Origin: an uncultured cyanobacterium
Lineage (GTDB): Bacteria > Cyanobacteriota > Cyanobacteriia > Cyanobacteriales > Chroococcidiopsidaceae
DNA length: 64,000 nt
Direction: 5' to 3'
Assembly: GCA_946221495.1 (NCBI GenBank)
Contig: CAMIFA010000006.1
Span: 5,474-69,473, forward strand
Shown here: positions 24,691 through 33,945 of the stretch, piece by piece
How the letters are laid out: every line of letters starts with the position of its first letter
Position numbering within the stretch: the first letter of the stretch is position 1
Translations under genes and position numbers: made by a program
The notes under the pieces: model-generated
What the model was told of the DNA's origin: nothing
The model's input: the letters and a program-made list of their open reading frames with translations, nothing else
Database searches by the model: none

Positions 24691-25074
24691 ATGCCTGGTT
24701 TTGGAGATATTGTACAAAAGGCGTTTTACCTCGGTGTCGGCTTGGCTTCTTTTGCTGGTGAAAAAGCAGGCGGAAAAATATCAGAACTGCGATCGCAAGT
24801 CCAAAAGTTAGCAGATGAAATGGTCGCTCGTGGTGAAATGAATACCGAGGAAGCCAAAAAGTTCGTCGAAGATATGATGAACCAAGCTCAACAACCATCT
24901 GCTTCGAATTCAGCCAGTAGCACCAAGAATACTGAACCACGACGCATAGAAATCCTTTCAGAAGACGAAGAACCACCAACTGCTTCTCAACCTCAAGTAC
25001 AGGATGTAGATCACCTACGTCAGCAAGTAATTGGACTACAAGAAGAGTTGCAACGTCTGAAGCGCGATAAATAG
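24691..25074 (+). CDS. Phasin-family-like protein
   Basis: A 127-residue protein from the ATG at 24691, preceded by AAGGAG; the in-frame upstream start would lie inside the SRP RNA. The N-terminal half (DIVQKAFYLGVGLASFAGEK ... RSQVQKLADEMVARGEM) is the amphipathic helical pattern of PhaF/phasin-like proteins. A Ser/Gln/acidic linker and a short C-terminal coiled coil (LRQQVIGLQEELQRLKRD) follow. Polyhydroxyalkanoate granule binding is possible, but many cyanobacterial members have unknown partners. Confidence 0.75.
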   Translation: MPGFGDIVQKAFYLGVGLASFAGEKAGGKISELRSQVQKLADEMVARGEMNTEEAKKFVEDMMNQAQQPSASNSASSTKNTEPRRIEILSEDEEPPTASQPQVQDVDHLRQQVIGLQEELQRLKRDK

Positions 25075-25236
25075 CGCGTGATCTCAGCAGAAATAGTATA
25101 TTTAAATTAGGTTGCGTTCCTATGGGCGATCGCATCAATATCAACAATATAGCTCTATATATTAATTATGATGTGCTGGATGAATTGGATATTCAGCTAG
25201 CATAATTTTATTTATATAGTAAATGCATTAAAGCAT

Positions 25237-25629
25237 ATGGAAAAGTGGCAAAAAGATTTTTTTGAGATCCTAGAAACAGTTGCTGATGAGGTAGAACACT
25301 TCTTCTTAGGAGTCTCGGAAACGGTAGACTCGTTTTTCGATCTTACAGAAGAAATTGCCGAGCAAGTACAAAATACCCTTGTTACCGAACTAGATCAGTA
25401 TTTTAATGAGCTAGCTGAACCAATTTTTGAAGTTTACTGGGAACTTGAAGAAGTAATGGGGGAAGTGGATCAGCCTTTTCCTTATCCAGTAGAACCAACT
25501 GCACAGACACATCCTGCTTGTATCGGTTGCCGTAACTACCACGGTCAAGTTTATGGCGGTAATATACTAGTTTGCGGTATGCATCCCTACGGCTGGGAAG
25601 ACGAAAATTGCCCAGACTGGGAAGAATAG
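25237..25629 (+). CDS. Conserved cyanobacterial protein with C-terminal Cys/His motif
   Basis: A 130-residue acidic protein. Residues 1-78 are helical and strongly acidic (FFEILETVADEVEHFFLGVS ...). The C-terminal 45 residues hold HPACIGCRNYHG, LVCGMHPYGWE and ENCPDWEE: four cysteines and two histidines spaced like a metal or cluster site. It is not assigned to a known enzyme family. It stands 162 bases after the phasin-like gene and 36 before queF, same strand. Confidence 0.75.
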   Translation: MEKWQKDFFEILETVADEVEHFFLGVSETVDSFFDLTEEIAEQVQNTLVTELDQYFNELAEPIFEVYWELEEVMGEVDQPFPYPVEPTAQTHPACIGCRNYHGQVYGGNILVCGMHPYGWEDENCPDWEE

Positions 25630-25665
25630 TAACGCTCAAAATCGCGTCTTAATTGCACTTTGGCT

Positions 25666-26118
25666 ATGATCAACAATTCCCCATCTTTACAAGAGTCATT
25701 TTCTGATGGCGTTAATGCTATTGAACCACCTGTGCTAGAGATAAAGTACGGTGAACGTCAAATTGCTGAGGGGAAGTTAATTACATTTCCCAATCCGCGT
25801 GTAGGACGGCGGTACAATATTGACATTACTTTGCCAGAATTTACTTGCAAGTGTCCTTTTTCTGGCTATCCTGATTTTGCCACAATTCACGTTTCCTACG
25901 TTCCCGATCAACAGGTGGTGGAATTAAAGGCGCTGAAGCTATATATCAATAGTTACCGCGATCGCTACATCTCGCACGAAGAATCGATAAATCAAATTTT
26001 AGATGATTTTGTTGCCGCTTGCGATCCTCTAGAAGCTACTGTTAAAGGGGATTTTGCACCGCGAGGTAATGTTCATACAGTAATTGAGGTACATCATCAG
26101 AAGTCAGTTAATTTTTAA
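25666..26118 (+). CDS. queF: NADPH-dependent preQ0 reductase
   Basis: A 150-residue QueF of the short type, starting at ATG 25666. It reduces the nitrile of 7-cyano-7-deazaguanine to preQ1 in queuosine synthesis. The active-site block EFTCKCPFSGYPDFATIHVS contains the thioimide-forming Cys and the catalytic Asp, and VELKALKLYINSYRDRYISH is the QueF signature motif. It converges on the methyltransferase gene with 9 bases between stops. Confidence 0.95.
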   Translation: MINNSPSLQESFSDGVNAIEPPVLEIKYGERQIAEGKLITFPNPRVGRRYNIDITLPEFTCKCPFSGYPDFATIHVSYVPDQQVVELKALKLYINSYRDRYISHEESINQILDDFVAACDPLEATVKGDFAPRGNVHTVIEVHHQKSVNF

Positions 26119-26127
26119 CTAGCGCCT

Positions 26128-27132
26128 TTATTCATTAAGAACAGGTAAGCACATTTGAATGAGTTGCTTATCATCTCCAGTGGATTGACTATCAAATTCA
26201 CCTGTAGGTTTTGTAGCTTGATCTTTAATATAGTGTTCAATACATCGAGCTACATACTCAGCTAGCTTAACGGGAACAGCGTTACCTATCATCTGCTCAA
26301 TGTCAGTTTTTGAACCTTCAAAAACAAAATCTTTAGGAAAAGTTTGTATATAGCTTCTTTCTATAGTAGTTAAGGGACGTATCTCTGATGATATTAGTGC
26401 TAAATCGCCTGGATGTGCTTTGTAGGTTCTTGGGATAGGTCTATTAACACCCCTGACTGTAGGACTTGGCTCATTAATACTAAACACTCCTCGTCGCTTG
26501 TAACTTCTTGGATGCCTGTAATAAAATTGAATACCTAAACTATCTCCTAGATATTCCCTAATCGTCATTGGTTTATCAGCTAGTTTAGCTTCAAAGTACG
26601 GTTCTAACTGGTTGTCTTTTCCGTTAAGCTCTCCAACCCAGAAAAACCTTTTTCGGATTTGTGGAACACCACATAGACTAGCATTAAATATTTTCTCGCT
26701 AAGACCATATCTAGCAGCTTTAAAGATTTCTTTTGCTTCTTTATACTTATTACTTTTTGTAAATCTATCAACATTTTCCATAACAAACCAATGAGGTTTA
26801 ATAGCAGAAATAATTTCGGCAAAGGCTATTGTTAAATCACCTCTTCCAAGGTTTTCATTACGTATTCCAGCACTGGAAAAGTCCTGACATGGTGGTCCTC
26901 CAATAACTATGTCAGGATTAGTCTCTTTAAAAATTTTGAAATTACCTTTTAAAGTAGCTAAATCATACAAAAACATTTCATGCTTAAAATTACTGCGGTA
27001 AACATTTACAGCAGGCTCCCAATTATCATATGCAGCTACTATTTCAAAGCCAACATTCTGGAATCCCAGTGATAGACCACCACATCCTGAAAATAAGTCA
27101 ATAACCCTGAACTCACTAGGACTTATTTTCAT
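26128..27132 (-). CDS. C5 cytosine-specific DNA methyltransferase
   Basis: A 334-residue methyltransferase with the ordered C5 motifs: I DLFSGCGGLSLGF (residues 12-24), IV GGPPCQDFS with the catalytic Cys at 82, VI MENV (118-121), VIII QIRKRFFW (about 158-165) and X IGNAVP (about 296-301). It converts cytosine to 5-methylcytosine at its target site. The neighbouring interrupted restriction gene resembles HindVP (GRCGYC in that enzyme), so GRCGYC-type specificity is a reasonable guess. It appears intact while its partner is broken. Confidence 0.95.
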   Translation of the reverse strand: MKISPSEFRVIDLFSGCGGLSLGFQNVGFEIVAAYDNWEPAVNVYRSNFKHEMFLYDLATLKGNFKIFKETNPDIVIGGPPCQDFSSAGIRNENLGRGDLTIAFAEIISAIKPHWFVMENVDRFTKSNKYKEAKEIFKAARYGLSEKIFNASLCGVPQIRKRFFWVGELNGKDNQLEPYFEAKLADKPMTIREYLGDSLGIQFYYRHPRSYKRRGVFSINEPSPTVRGVNRPIPRTYKAHPGDLALISSEIRPLTTIERSYIQTFPKDFVFEGSKTDIEQMIGNAVPVKLAEYVARCIEHYIKDQATKPTGEFDSQSTGDDKQLIQMCLPVLNE

Positions 27133-27157
27133 GTTCTTAAACTACTCCTAGCACCAT

Positions 27158-28249
27158 TTAACTAAAAAGTTTTGGATCATTTAAAATAGCCGCATCAAAT
27201 CTTCTTTCTGGACTTAAAAAATTATGTCCTCCTCCCAATATAATATGCTTAATTTCTGTCTTCTCTATTCTAAGCTTTATTAATTCATCGCATATCATAT
27301 ATTGATTAGTACCAGAGCCATTTAACGCAAATGCTTTATCAGTTTGAGCATTAAAGCTGAGAGTTCTAATAATATCTGAATAAGGAATCTTTCCTGTAAT
27401 AGCAAAGTCATAAAGCATCTTTGCTAACCAAACAAGAGAGCGTGTAGGTCTTCCTATAGCTTGGTTTCTTTTAGCAGATTCTCTAGTAGTGTCAACAAAA
27501 AGCCTAGTGAAAGCAAAGTTACTCCATACGAAAATATCTAGGCAATGCTCACGCAGTTTAAATGTTCTTCCATCTGTTTTCCAAATTGGCTGTAAAACTA
27601 GAGGTTCTTGTAGATGAAGGTTAGTAGTTAATAAGTGATCAAGAGCATCAGCTAAATCTGATATTCTTGGTACGACGAAATCTATATCTGACCAAGTCAA
27701 TACATTATTGCAAACTGGATCGAGATAACTAATTAGAGTTTCACGATAATCTTTAAATTTGTAGGCAATACTCAGTGCTAAATAAATAATAGTAACTGGT
27801 CTTACAACGATTTCACATCCCCATTTTTCTTCTGAAAGCTTGTAGGTTGAGTTATCTGGTAATGCTGTCAGTTTTACTTCTAAACATTGAAGGCAAGAGG
27901 GAATTGTTGATGTATCAAGTGTAACTAAGTCAGTTCTTGGAACTCCACCTGTAGTTATTGTTCGATACGGAGTATAGTCACTCTCAAATGAAAAGTACAG
28001 ATTTTGTGAAAATCAATCGATACCGAAAATATTTGAAACTTTTATTTTTTCATGCGTAATTTTATATGAACTATCGAGGGTTAGATAAACTGGCTCTAAA
28101 TTTTTACTAGCCATGTAACAGGCTAGAGCAGCAGGAAAAGAGCTATTGAACTTGTTTTTACCCCAACTCGCTTCTTTAGAGAAGTCTCTATTTGAACGAT
28201 ATCGATCTAGCCCAAATAGTCCTGGTTGAATAAACTCTATTTCTACCAT
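27158..28249 (-). pseudogene. HindVP-like restriction endonuclease with one in-frame TGA
   Basis: One frame runs 363 codons from ATG 28249 to 27158, broken only by TGA at 28013-28015 (codon 79). Before it: GLFGLDRYRSNRDFSKEASW and NKFNSSFPAALACYMASK; after it: LYFSFESDYTPYRT, CLEVKLTALPDNSTYKLSE and EIVVRPVTIIYLALSIAYK. These blocks match the HindVP family. Order and lack of frameshifts show a recent nonsense change. A restart within the second part (for example TTG 27700) would lose the conserved core, so no active enzyme is expected. It lies 25 bases upstream of the methyltransferase. Confidence 0.82.
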
Positions 28250-28273
28250 TTTAATATTATCAAGGGTTTATAA

Positions 28274-28744
28274 TTACTGACGTATGTACCCTTGTTCTTG
28301 CAGTTTCTGAATTGCTCTTTGAGCAACTTCTTTACCGTATTGCTGACCAGCAGTAAAAGAATCACTAGTAATTTGAGGACTAACACTAATTAATTTTTTC
28401 CCTACAGGTGTTCGATAGAAGGCAATAAGTTGTTTAATGTCTTCATCTGTTAAATACTTATCATAAATAGGTATTAATCTATTAATTAATTGGTCAACAC
28501 TAACTCCCGCCGAAAATTCATCCCAAAATACTTGGGGAACTTGCGGAAACTGAGACTTCATTGAAGTAATTGATTGATTCAATATTTGTTGGGTAAGGTT
28601 TTTTGCACCCGTTATAGCCATTAGTTCTTTAATAGAATCAATCTTTTCTAAACTTTGATTTTCATTTCTACTTTGTGCTAAAGCGGGGCTACTTATTGTA
28701 GTTGCTAATAGCATTACTAAAGGAACAAAAAGTTTTATTTTCAT
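28274..28744 (-). CDS. DUF2059 family exported protein
   Basis: A 156-residue protein with a clear signal peptide (MKIKLFVPLVMLLATTISSP ALAQ, cleavage near 24). The DUF2059 core is visible: LMAITGAKNLTQQILNQSI, LIPIYDKYLTDEDIKQLIAF and TPVGKKLISVSPQIT. Function of the family is unknown; it is usually periplasmic. It follows ccs1 by 88 bases on the same strand. Confidence 0.88.
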   Translation of the reverse strand: MKIKLFVPLVMLLATTISSPALAQSRNENQSLEKIDSIKELMAITGAKNLTQQILNQSITSMKSQFPQVPQVFWDEFSAGVSVDQLINRLIPIYDKYLTDEDIKQLIAFYRTPVGKKLISVSPQITSDSFTAGQQYGKEVAQRAIQKLQEQGYIRQ

Positions 28745-28832
28745 AGTTTAAAATTCTTCCTTAATATGTAGTAACTTTTATAAATCTAAAAAGGGACGGG
28801 TTAAGCCTATCCCTGTTTACAATTATTGCTGG

Positions 28833-30221
28833 TTAAGCGATCGCTTGGGTAGGAGTTTGGGATACCTCAGCTTCAGGAGAGCTACTTAGTTGCTCTAAAA
28901 TCTCCAAAATTTCTTTTTCAAAAGCTACTTGAGCGCGGTTAGTTCTGCCACCCACATAGAAATGATTATCTTTCTGTAATGCCCAAACTTGGGAGTGGGA
29001 AACATAGCTCATCATCACACCGAGCATTAGCAAGGTAAACCCAGTATAAACAATTGGGATACCTGGATCGGCTTTAATTTGTAAGCCAGTGCTACCAACT
29101 ACTTCCACAATTTTCAGATTTACCCCGTTGACTTCTTTAGACATTCCTGGACGCAGAGTATCAATCAATTGACCCTTGGCATCATAAAGCAGCAGCATTC
29201 CTTGTAAATCTTTTGCCAGCAGCGAGACACCTTCACTTAAGTCCGGCTTCGTCGGAATCCAGGTTCCCCAAATCCGACCTTGACCTTTAGTGTTTAAGCG
29301 TGCCATCGGCAATTGCAGAACTGGGCTTTTATTCATTTGAACGCGAATTGCTGCAATTCCCCAATCAGTTTGGTAGAAAGTTACACCCCGATAACGCAGA
29401 GGCTCGTTGACAAAAATCTTTTTGTGTTTAACTTCTTTGCCTTGGTTATCCAGCACAGACATATCCGAGTAAAACTGGTCAATTCCTCCTGATGGCGTGT
29501 AGTCTATCCAAAAGCGATTGACGCGCAAAGACCAATCTTTGGGAATTTGTGGCGCTGCATAGGGACCTGCTTCGACAATGTTCTGCACTTTAAAGCCTTC
29601 ACCACTAGGAACCATTTCCTGAGCTAGAAAGCCAGTCATTGCGCCCCAAATACTCCCCAGTAGAATAATTACAATACCCACATGAACCACAATTGGTCCG
29701 ATACGTCCAACTATGCCTTTACGGGCATAAAGTTTGTCTGCTTCTTCTTGAAATACTTGATAGCGTTTCTTCTGTAATAGCTGGGTGAGAGAATTTAGAG
29801 AACCAGTATCAAGTTCAGCACTTAAAGCTAGTTTTTGAAACTGGCGGGGTTGGTCGTAATATTTCCACCTACGGGCAGCTTTTAAAGCTGGAAACTGCCG
29901 GGTAAAGGTACAAGCGGTTAAGCTAGTGCCAAATAAAATTAGTAATGCTAAAAACCACCAAGTACGATAAACGTGATCTAAGCCTATTGTTAACAGCACT
30001 TTCCAAGTAAGAAAGCCAAATAGAGCTGGATGTTCTGGGTAGTTAGCTTGATAAAACGGTATTGATTGCCCCTGCTCAATTACTGTGCCAGAGATGCTGA
30101 AGAGAGCGATCGCTAAAAATAAAACAATTGCTAACCGTAAATCTGTTAATACTGGCAACAACTCCCGCCGCAAGAATCTTTGAGGAGCTGTCCAGATTGA
30201 TTGTTTTGATAATTCTGTCAT
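28833..30221 (-). CDS. ccs1: Cytochrome c biogenesis protein Ccs1 (ResB/CcsB)
   Basis: A 462-residue ResB-domain membrane protein. With CcsA it delivers heme to apocytochromes c in System II. Membrane helices appear near residues 28-48 (LAIVLFLAIALFSISGTVIE), 86-105, 173-193 (GPIVVHVGIVIILLGSIWG) and a last one near 390-410; the large lumenal loop is between the last two. It is 9 bases downstream of ccdA, so they form one transcript. Confidence 0.94.
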   Translation of the reverse strand: MTELSKQSIWTAPQRFLRRELLPVLTDLRLAIVLFLAIALFSISGTVIEQGQSIPFYQANYPEHPALFGFLTWKVLLTIGLDHVYRTWWFLALLILFGTSLTACTFTRQFPALKAARRWKYYDQPRQFQKLALSAELDTGSLNSLTQLLQKKRYQVFQEEADKLYARKGIVGRIGPIVVHVGIVIILLGSIWGAMTGFLAQEMVPSGEGFKVQNIVEAGPYAAPQIPKDWSLRVNRFWIDYTPSGGIDQFYSDMSVLDNQGKEVKHKKIFVNEPLRYRGVTFYQTDWGIAAIRVQMNKSPVLQLPMARLNTKGQGRIWGTWIPTKPDLSEGVSLLAKDLQGMLLLYDAKGQLIDTLRPGMSKEVNGVNLKIVEVVGSTGLQIKADPGIPIVYTGFTLLMLGVMMSYVSHSQVWALQKDNHFYVGGRTNRAQVAFEKEILEILEQLSSSPEAEVSQTPTQAIA

Positions 30222-30230
30222 TTGATTAAA

Positions 30231-30962
30231 TTAAATTCCGCCTGGAATCCGAGACAGCAATGAAAATACGCCAAATCCTACCAAAAGCGCCCCACTAACT
30301 GGATTTATCCAACCAGACCATTGGCGTAACTGAAGTAACTTCTTAATCGCCGCCGTAAAAGTACCAGCTAAAATTAACGGTGCTACATAACCTGCTGTGT
30401 AGGAAAGTAGCAACACAGCACCTAAAATTAAGTCTTGCGTCGTCGCCACCCAAGCCAGCAATGTTGCTAAAACTGGTGTACTGCATGGAGAAGCGACTAC
30501 ACCAAAAGTTAAACCAATCAGATACGATCGCACTCCTTCTGGTAAGTCTTGCGAAATCCACTCTAAGCCACCAAAGGACGGTAGTTGAAAGGGCAATGCT
30601 TCTAGTAAGTTCAGCCCCATTAAAATTGCAATGATACTAACAATAATTGGTAAGCCAATTCCTACTTGTCCGTAGACTTTTCCTACAAAAGCTGCTATAA
30701 TACCAAGTCCTGCAAGTGTGGTTGCTAATCCTAACGCAAACCAAGTTGACTGTGCAGCTGCTTGGAGACGGCTTTTAGTTTCATAGCCACCAATGTAACC
30801 AATAGTAATTGGCAACATCGAAAGCATACAAGGTGTGAGGCTAGTAAGTAAGCCAGCCATAAAAATAATGCCAACACTAACTAAACTCAGGTGGGTTAAC
30901 TGGTTTGATACAAGGTTGTTAGCAAATTGTTCGAGTTCGTATAATCCAGTTTGGAGATCCAT
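30231..30962 (-). CDS. ccdA: Thiol-disulfide transporter CcdA
   Basis: A 243-residue six-helix membrane protein. It carries reducing power across the thylakoid membrane to keep apocytochrome c thiols reduced. The two redox cysteines are in LTPCMLSMLP and ASPCSTPVLATLL. First gene of the ccdA-ccs1 pair, with ftsW further upstream on the same strand. Confidence 0.94.
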   Translation of the reverse strand: MDLQTGLYELEQFANNLVSNQLTHLSLVSVGIIFMAGLLTSLTPCMLSMLPITIGYIGGYETKSRLQAAAQSTWFALGLATTLAGLGIIAAFVGKVYGQVGIGLPIIVSIIAILMGLNLLEALPFQLPSFGGLEWISQDLPEGVRSYLIGLTFGVVASPCSTPVLATLLAWVATTQDLILGAVLLLSYTAGYVAPLILAGTFTAAIKKLLQLRQWSGWINPVSGALLVGFGVFSLLSRIPGGI

Positions 30963-31111
30963 TGGTTAGGTGGCTACAGAAATACTGATCTATGCTTGAA
31001 TTTTAACTTACTTAATTCGAGCGATCGGCAAAGAACCAACTTCTAGCAATTAGAATGCCTACACAGTGGCTGTGAGATTATTTATGGTATTTTCTAACTT
31101 TAAAAGTTTAT

Positions 31112-31720
31112 TTAATCAGAACTTTCTAGGATAGCGCTCAGAATCCGTAGTAAATCTTCTACATCAGTAGGAACGCGATACAAGTTGATATCTTGGACAA
31201 TTTGCTTTGTTTCCCGGTGCAATACACCAAATTGCCAGATATTCCCTACTGAAACCGTACCATATATCTTTGAACTGCTAAGAGGCGACCATTGATCAAC
31301 AGCAATTAGTTCTACTGCTAGTTGTGTAAAGCCTCGTTACATATCCGCATTTTTAGCTTCAATTACTAATAGCTCATTTTGCGCCTGGAGATAATAATCC
31401 AGCGTACCTTTGAGTTGTTCGTTGACTACTAAAGGATATTCTACTTTTAGTCGTACCTGAGTGTAGTGAATAAGTTCTATCAATACGGGAGCGATTAAAA
31501 ACTCGCGTCGTGCTGCCTTAGTGGTTAAACTCACATAAGGCAAACTTTCCTGTAATCGCTGCTGCAAATCCTCTAACCGCTCTAACTGCCGTTCAGACTT
31601 TGGCAATAATAAAGATTGTGGTTGAAATGAAAAGCCAAAATACGCCAGGATATCTTCTGTATCGTAATTAAGTTTGAAATAGTCAGCAAAAGTATAAGAT
31701 TGATTTGATTGAATGACCGG
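31112..31720 (-). pseudogene. PD-(D/E)XK-type nuclease-like gene with one in-frame TAA
   Basis: A continuous frame reads from about 31720 (YTFADYFKLNYDTEDILAYF) through GTLDYYLQAQNELLVIEAKN to ADM, meets TAA at 31337-31339, then continues RGFTQLAVELIAVDQW ... QIVQDINLYRVPTDVEDLLR to TAA at 31112. D-x(11)-E-A-K is the PD-(D/E)XK signature. No ATG or GTG opens the frame at the expected position, so the start seems lost too. The family is common in cyanobacteria and of unknown role. Confidence 0.75.
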
Positions 31721-31877
31721 AATTTTCGAGATATTAACTCCGCATTCACTATTGGTGAGGAATGTGGGGAAGATCAGCGCTAGTAGTCTCAGCCTTTTAA
31801 TTAGTGATATTACACAACTTTTAGATATTCGGCTTTTGAATAACGCGACGCGATGGGGTACAAGACCAGGACATGGG

Positions 31878-33050
31878 CTAACGCCGATTGTCAGACATCC
31901 TTTCTTTTATAGGCACTATTTCTGCTTCTGTGCTTTCTCGTGCCACGCGAATTAGTAGTGCAGCCACTAGCAAGCTAGCAATCATGGAATTGCCACCATA
32001 ACTAACTAGAGGCAAAGGCAAACCTGTGGTAGGCAAAACACCAGTCGCTACGCCAATATTTAGCATTGACTGTCCTACCATGAAAATCATTGCCCCAATC
32101 GCTATCAGGCGATGCACAGGATGGCGAGTTTTCAATGCCACAATTAGTGCCATTGTTGCGTAGACCATCAGCAGTAACAACAGCAGCAAACTACCGACGA
32201 AGCCAAATTCTTCCGCAAATACGGCAAAAATAAAATCTGTGTACTGAATTGGTAGATAAAACAATTTTTGTTGCGATAGTCCAAATCCAGTTCCCCAAAC
32301 TCCACCAGAGCCAACTGCCAATAAACTTTGAACTAACTGGTATCCGTCCCCCATCGGGTCAGTCCAAGGATTCAGAAACGACATTACCCGCCGTCGCTGG
32401 TAATCTTTGATGCTAATACTGATGACTGCTAAACCTACGCCACTAAGAGCGGTTGCACCTAAATAGAGATATGGTATGCCAGCCGCTAGGGCTACTAACC
32501 AAAGGGCCATACCGCATAGCGCGGTTGTACTCAAGTTGGGTTGAATTAAAATGCCCACCAGCACTAGAGCAAAAATTAATAGCCAAGTAAGGCGAGCGCC
32601 CCAGGTTAAGCGGTTCCATTTACCAAATACGTGAGCGCTTTGGAGCACTAAAAATGGTTTGATTAGCTCCGAGGGTTGAATTAGTATTCCCCCAAGGGAA
32701 AGCCAACGAGTTGCATCGTTAACGGTAGTTCCCACGCCGGGAATTTTGATGATGAAGATTAATCCTAATAGGAGTAATACGAACCAATGAGCAATTTTCA
32801 ATACAGAGCGTAGAGGAGAATGGACGATGATATTAAATACTACTAAGCCAAGCAAAACCGAGATAATTTGACGCTTGATATAGTACAATCCGTCGCCATA
32901 GTTGAAGTCGCCCTCAGGATAGGACGCGGAATACAGAATTACTAAACCAACAAATAGCCAAAGGAATGTCAGCCAGCGCAACAACCGAGCTTCAAAAGCC
33001 CATTGCGACACGGAGGCATCAAAGAAGGGAATTAATCGGCGTAGTTCCAC
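31878..33050 (-). CDS. ftsW: Cell-division lipid II polymerase FtsW
   Basis: A 390-residue SEDS-family protein with about ten membrane helices. Conserved blocks: ILIQPSELIKPFLVLQSAHV, GDGYQLVQSLLAVGSGGVWG, GTGFGLSQQKLFYLPIQYTD, FIFAVFAEEFGFVG, GLPLPLVSYGGNSM. FtsW polymerises septal peptidoglycan with its partner penicillin-binding protein. The length and context (ftsW, then ccdA-ccs1) fit cyanobacterial FtsW rather than RodA. Confidence 0.92.
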   Translation of the reverse strand: MELRRLIPFFDASVSQWAFEARLLRWLTFLWLFVGLVILYSASYPEGDFNYGDGLYYIKRQIISVLLGLVVFNIIVHSPLRSVLKIAHWFVLLLLGLIFIIKIPGVGTTVNDATRWLSLGGILIQPSELIKPFLVLQSAHVFGKWNRLTWGARLTWLLIFALVLVGILIQPNLSTTALCGMALWLVALAAGIPYLYLGATALSGVGLAVISISIKDYQRRRVMSFLNPWTDPMGDGYQLVQSLLAVGSGGVWGTGFGLSQQKLFYLPIQYTDFIFAVFAEEFGFVGSLLLLLLLMVYATMALIVALKTRHPVHRLIAIGAMIFMVGQSMLNIGVATGVLPTTGLPLPLVSYGGNSMIASLLVAALLIRVARESTEAEIVPIKERMSDNRR

Positions 33051-33256
33051 AGCAGCTAAAACGGCGGGTTTACGACACTAGGAGTATAGCCGAAGTTGCT
33101 TTTAAAAAGTGCGTAGACGCGGAGGAGCTTGTCGTTAGACATCGCCTAAAACTAAAATTCAACAAAATTTAAATCAACCAAACAAAAGCTTATGTCAAGC
33201 TTCCCTTTTGGGAAAGCTATTACTATGACTGGTTTAGCTGATATTTGCAGGTTGTA

Positions 33257-33754
33257 ATGAAAATAAAACAGACAAAAGATAGTTTATCGAGTTGGTTATT
33301 ATTGCCGATTCTGGTTTTGGTTACAGGGCCTATGCAGCTAGTTGTTTTTTCCCCACAAACGAACACCCTGATCTGTAACCGAGTAGAACTAAAGCAAGTA
33401 GATTGTTGGCAGAAGTATTCATTAATAGGATTGCAAGTTAGAGAAGTGTTTATTGATTCATTGTATAAAGTCGCTGTTGTAAAGGCTCCATCTTCATCTG
33501 GCATAAAATATCAGCTGATACTATTTACCTCTGTGGGTAATCAGCGCTTCGGATTCCCTCATGAGCATCAGCAAGCACAGGCGATCGCCTCTCGCATCAA
33601 TAACTTTTTAAAAACTCCAGCACAACCCTTTCTAACAATTCAAGACAACTACTGGATTTGGCAAGCTACGCTGCTTTCAGCATTATTTACGGCAATGTGG
33701 ATTTGGGTAATAATCTGGGCAATAAGATACAGCATAGGCAATAAGCTGAACTAA
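33257..33754 (+). CDS. Conserved membrane protein of unknown function
   Basis: A 165-residue protein from the ATG at 33257. Two membrane segments, about 15-34 (LLLPILVLVTGPMQLVVF) and 135-158 (ATLLSALFTAMWIWVIIWAI), flank a soluble domain with CNRVELKQVDCWQ and a hydrophobic strand pattern. Similar small two-helix proteins are common in cyanobacteria. No catalytic motif. Confidence 0.6.
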   Translation: MKIKQTKDSLSSWLLLPILVLVTGPMQLVVFSPQTNTLICNRVELKQVDCWQKYSLIGLQVREVFIDSLYKVAVVKAPSSSGIKYQLILFTSVGNQRFGFPHEHQQAQAIASRINNFLKTPAQPFLTIQDNYWIWQATLLSALFTAMWIWVIIWAIRYSIGNKLN

Positions 33755-33758
33755 ACAA

Positions 33759-33875
33759 TAGACTTCTTGCACGAATAGATATTTTCTGTTTTGTGAGCGG
33801 GGGAGCTGGGGGAGCTTTCTTGACTTTTTTACTTTATGCAAAAAGTCTATTTTCCTGATTCATGCAAGAGATCTA
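33759..33875. mobile_element. MITE-like element, copy 1
   Basis: Left end TAGACTTCTTGCA (33759-33771); right end TGCAAGAGATCTA (33863-33875), 11 of 13 matching as an inverted repeat. A nested better match TGCAAAAAGTCTA (12 of 13) is at 33837-33849. Both ends are bounded by TA, as in TA-target (Tc1/mariner-IS630-like) elements. No coding capacity. It begins 4 bases after the upstream gene's stop and may supply its terminator. The right end shares 17 of 19 bases with copy 2 at 47.7 kb. Confidence 0.65.
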
Positions 33876-33945
33876 ATCAACAAATTAAGCTGCCTGAAAA
33901 GTAAAGTTTGAGCTTTGCAAGAATAAAGACTTTACTGGGGAAGAA

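Noticed and set aside
24689..25147. 152-codon minus-strand frame opposite the phasin-like gene
   Set aside because: Antisense shadow of a gene with good start, ribosome site and family match.
25122..25205. 27-codon frame after the phasin-like gene
   Set aside because: Starts on a HIP1 site, has no clear ribosome site and no family features.
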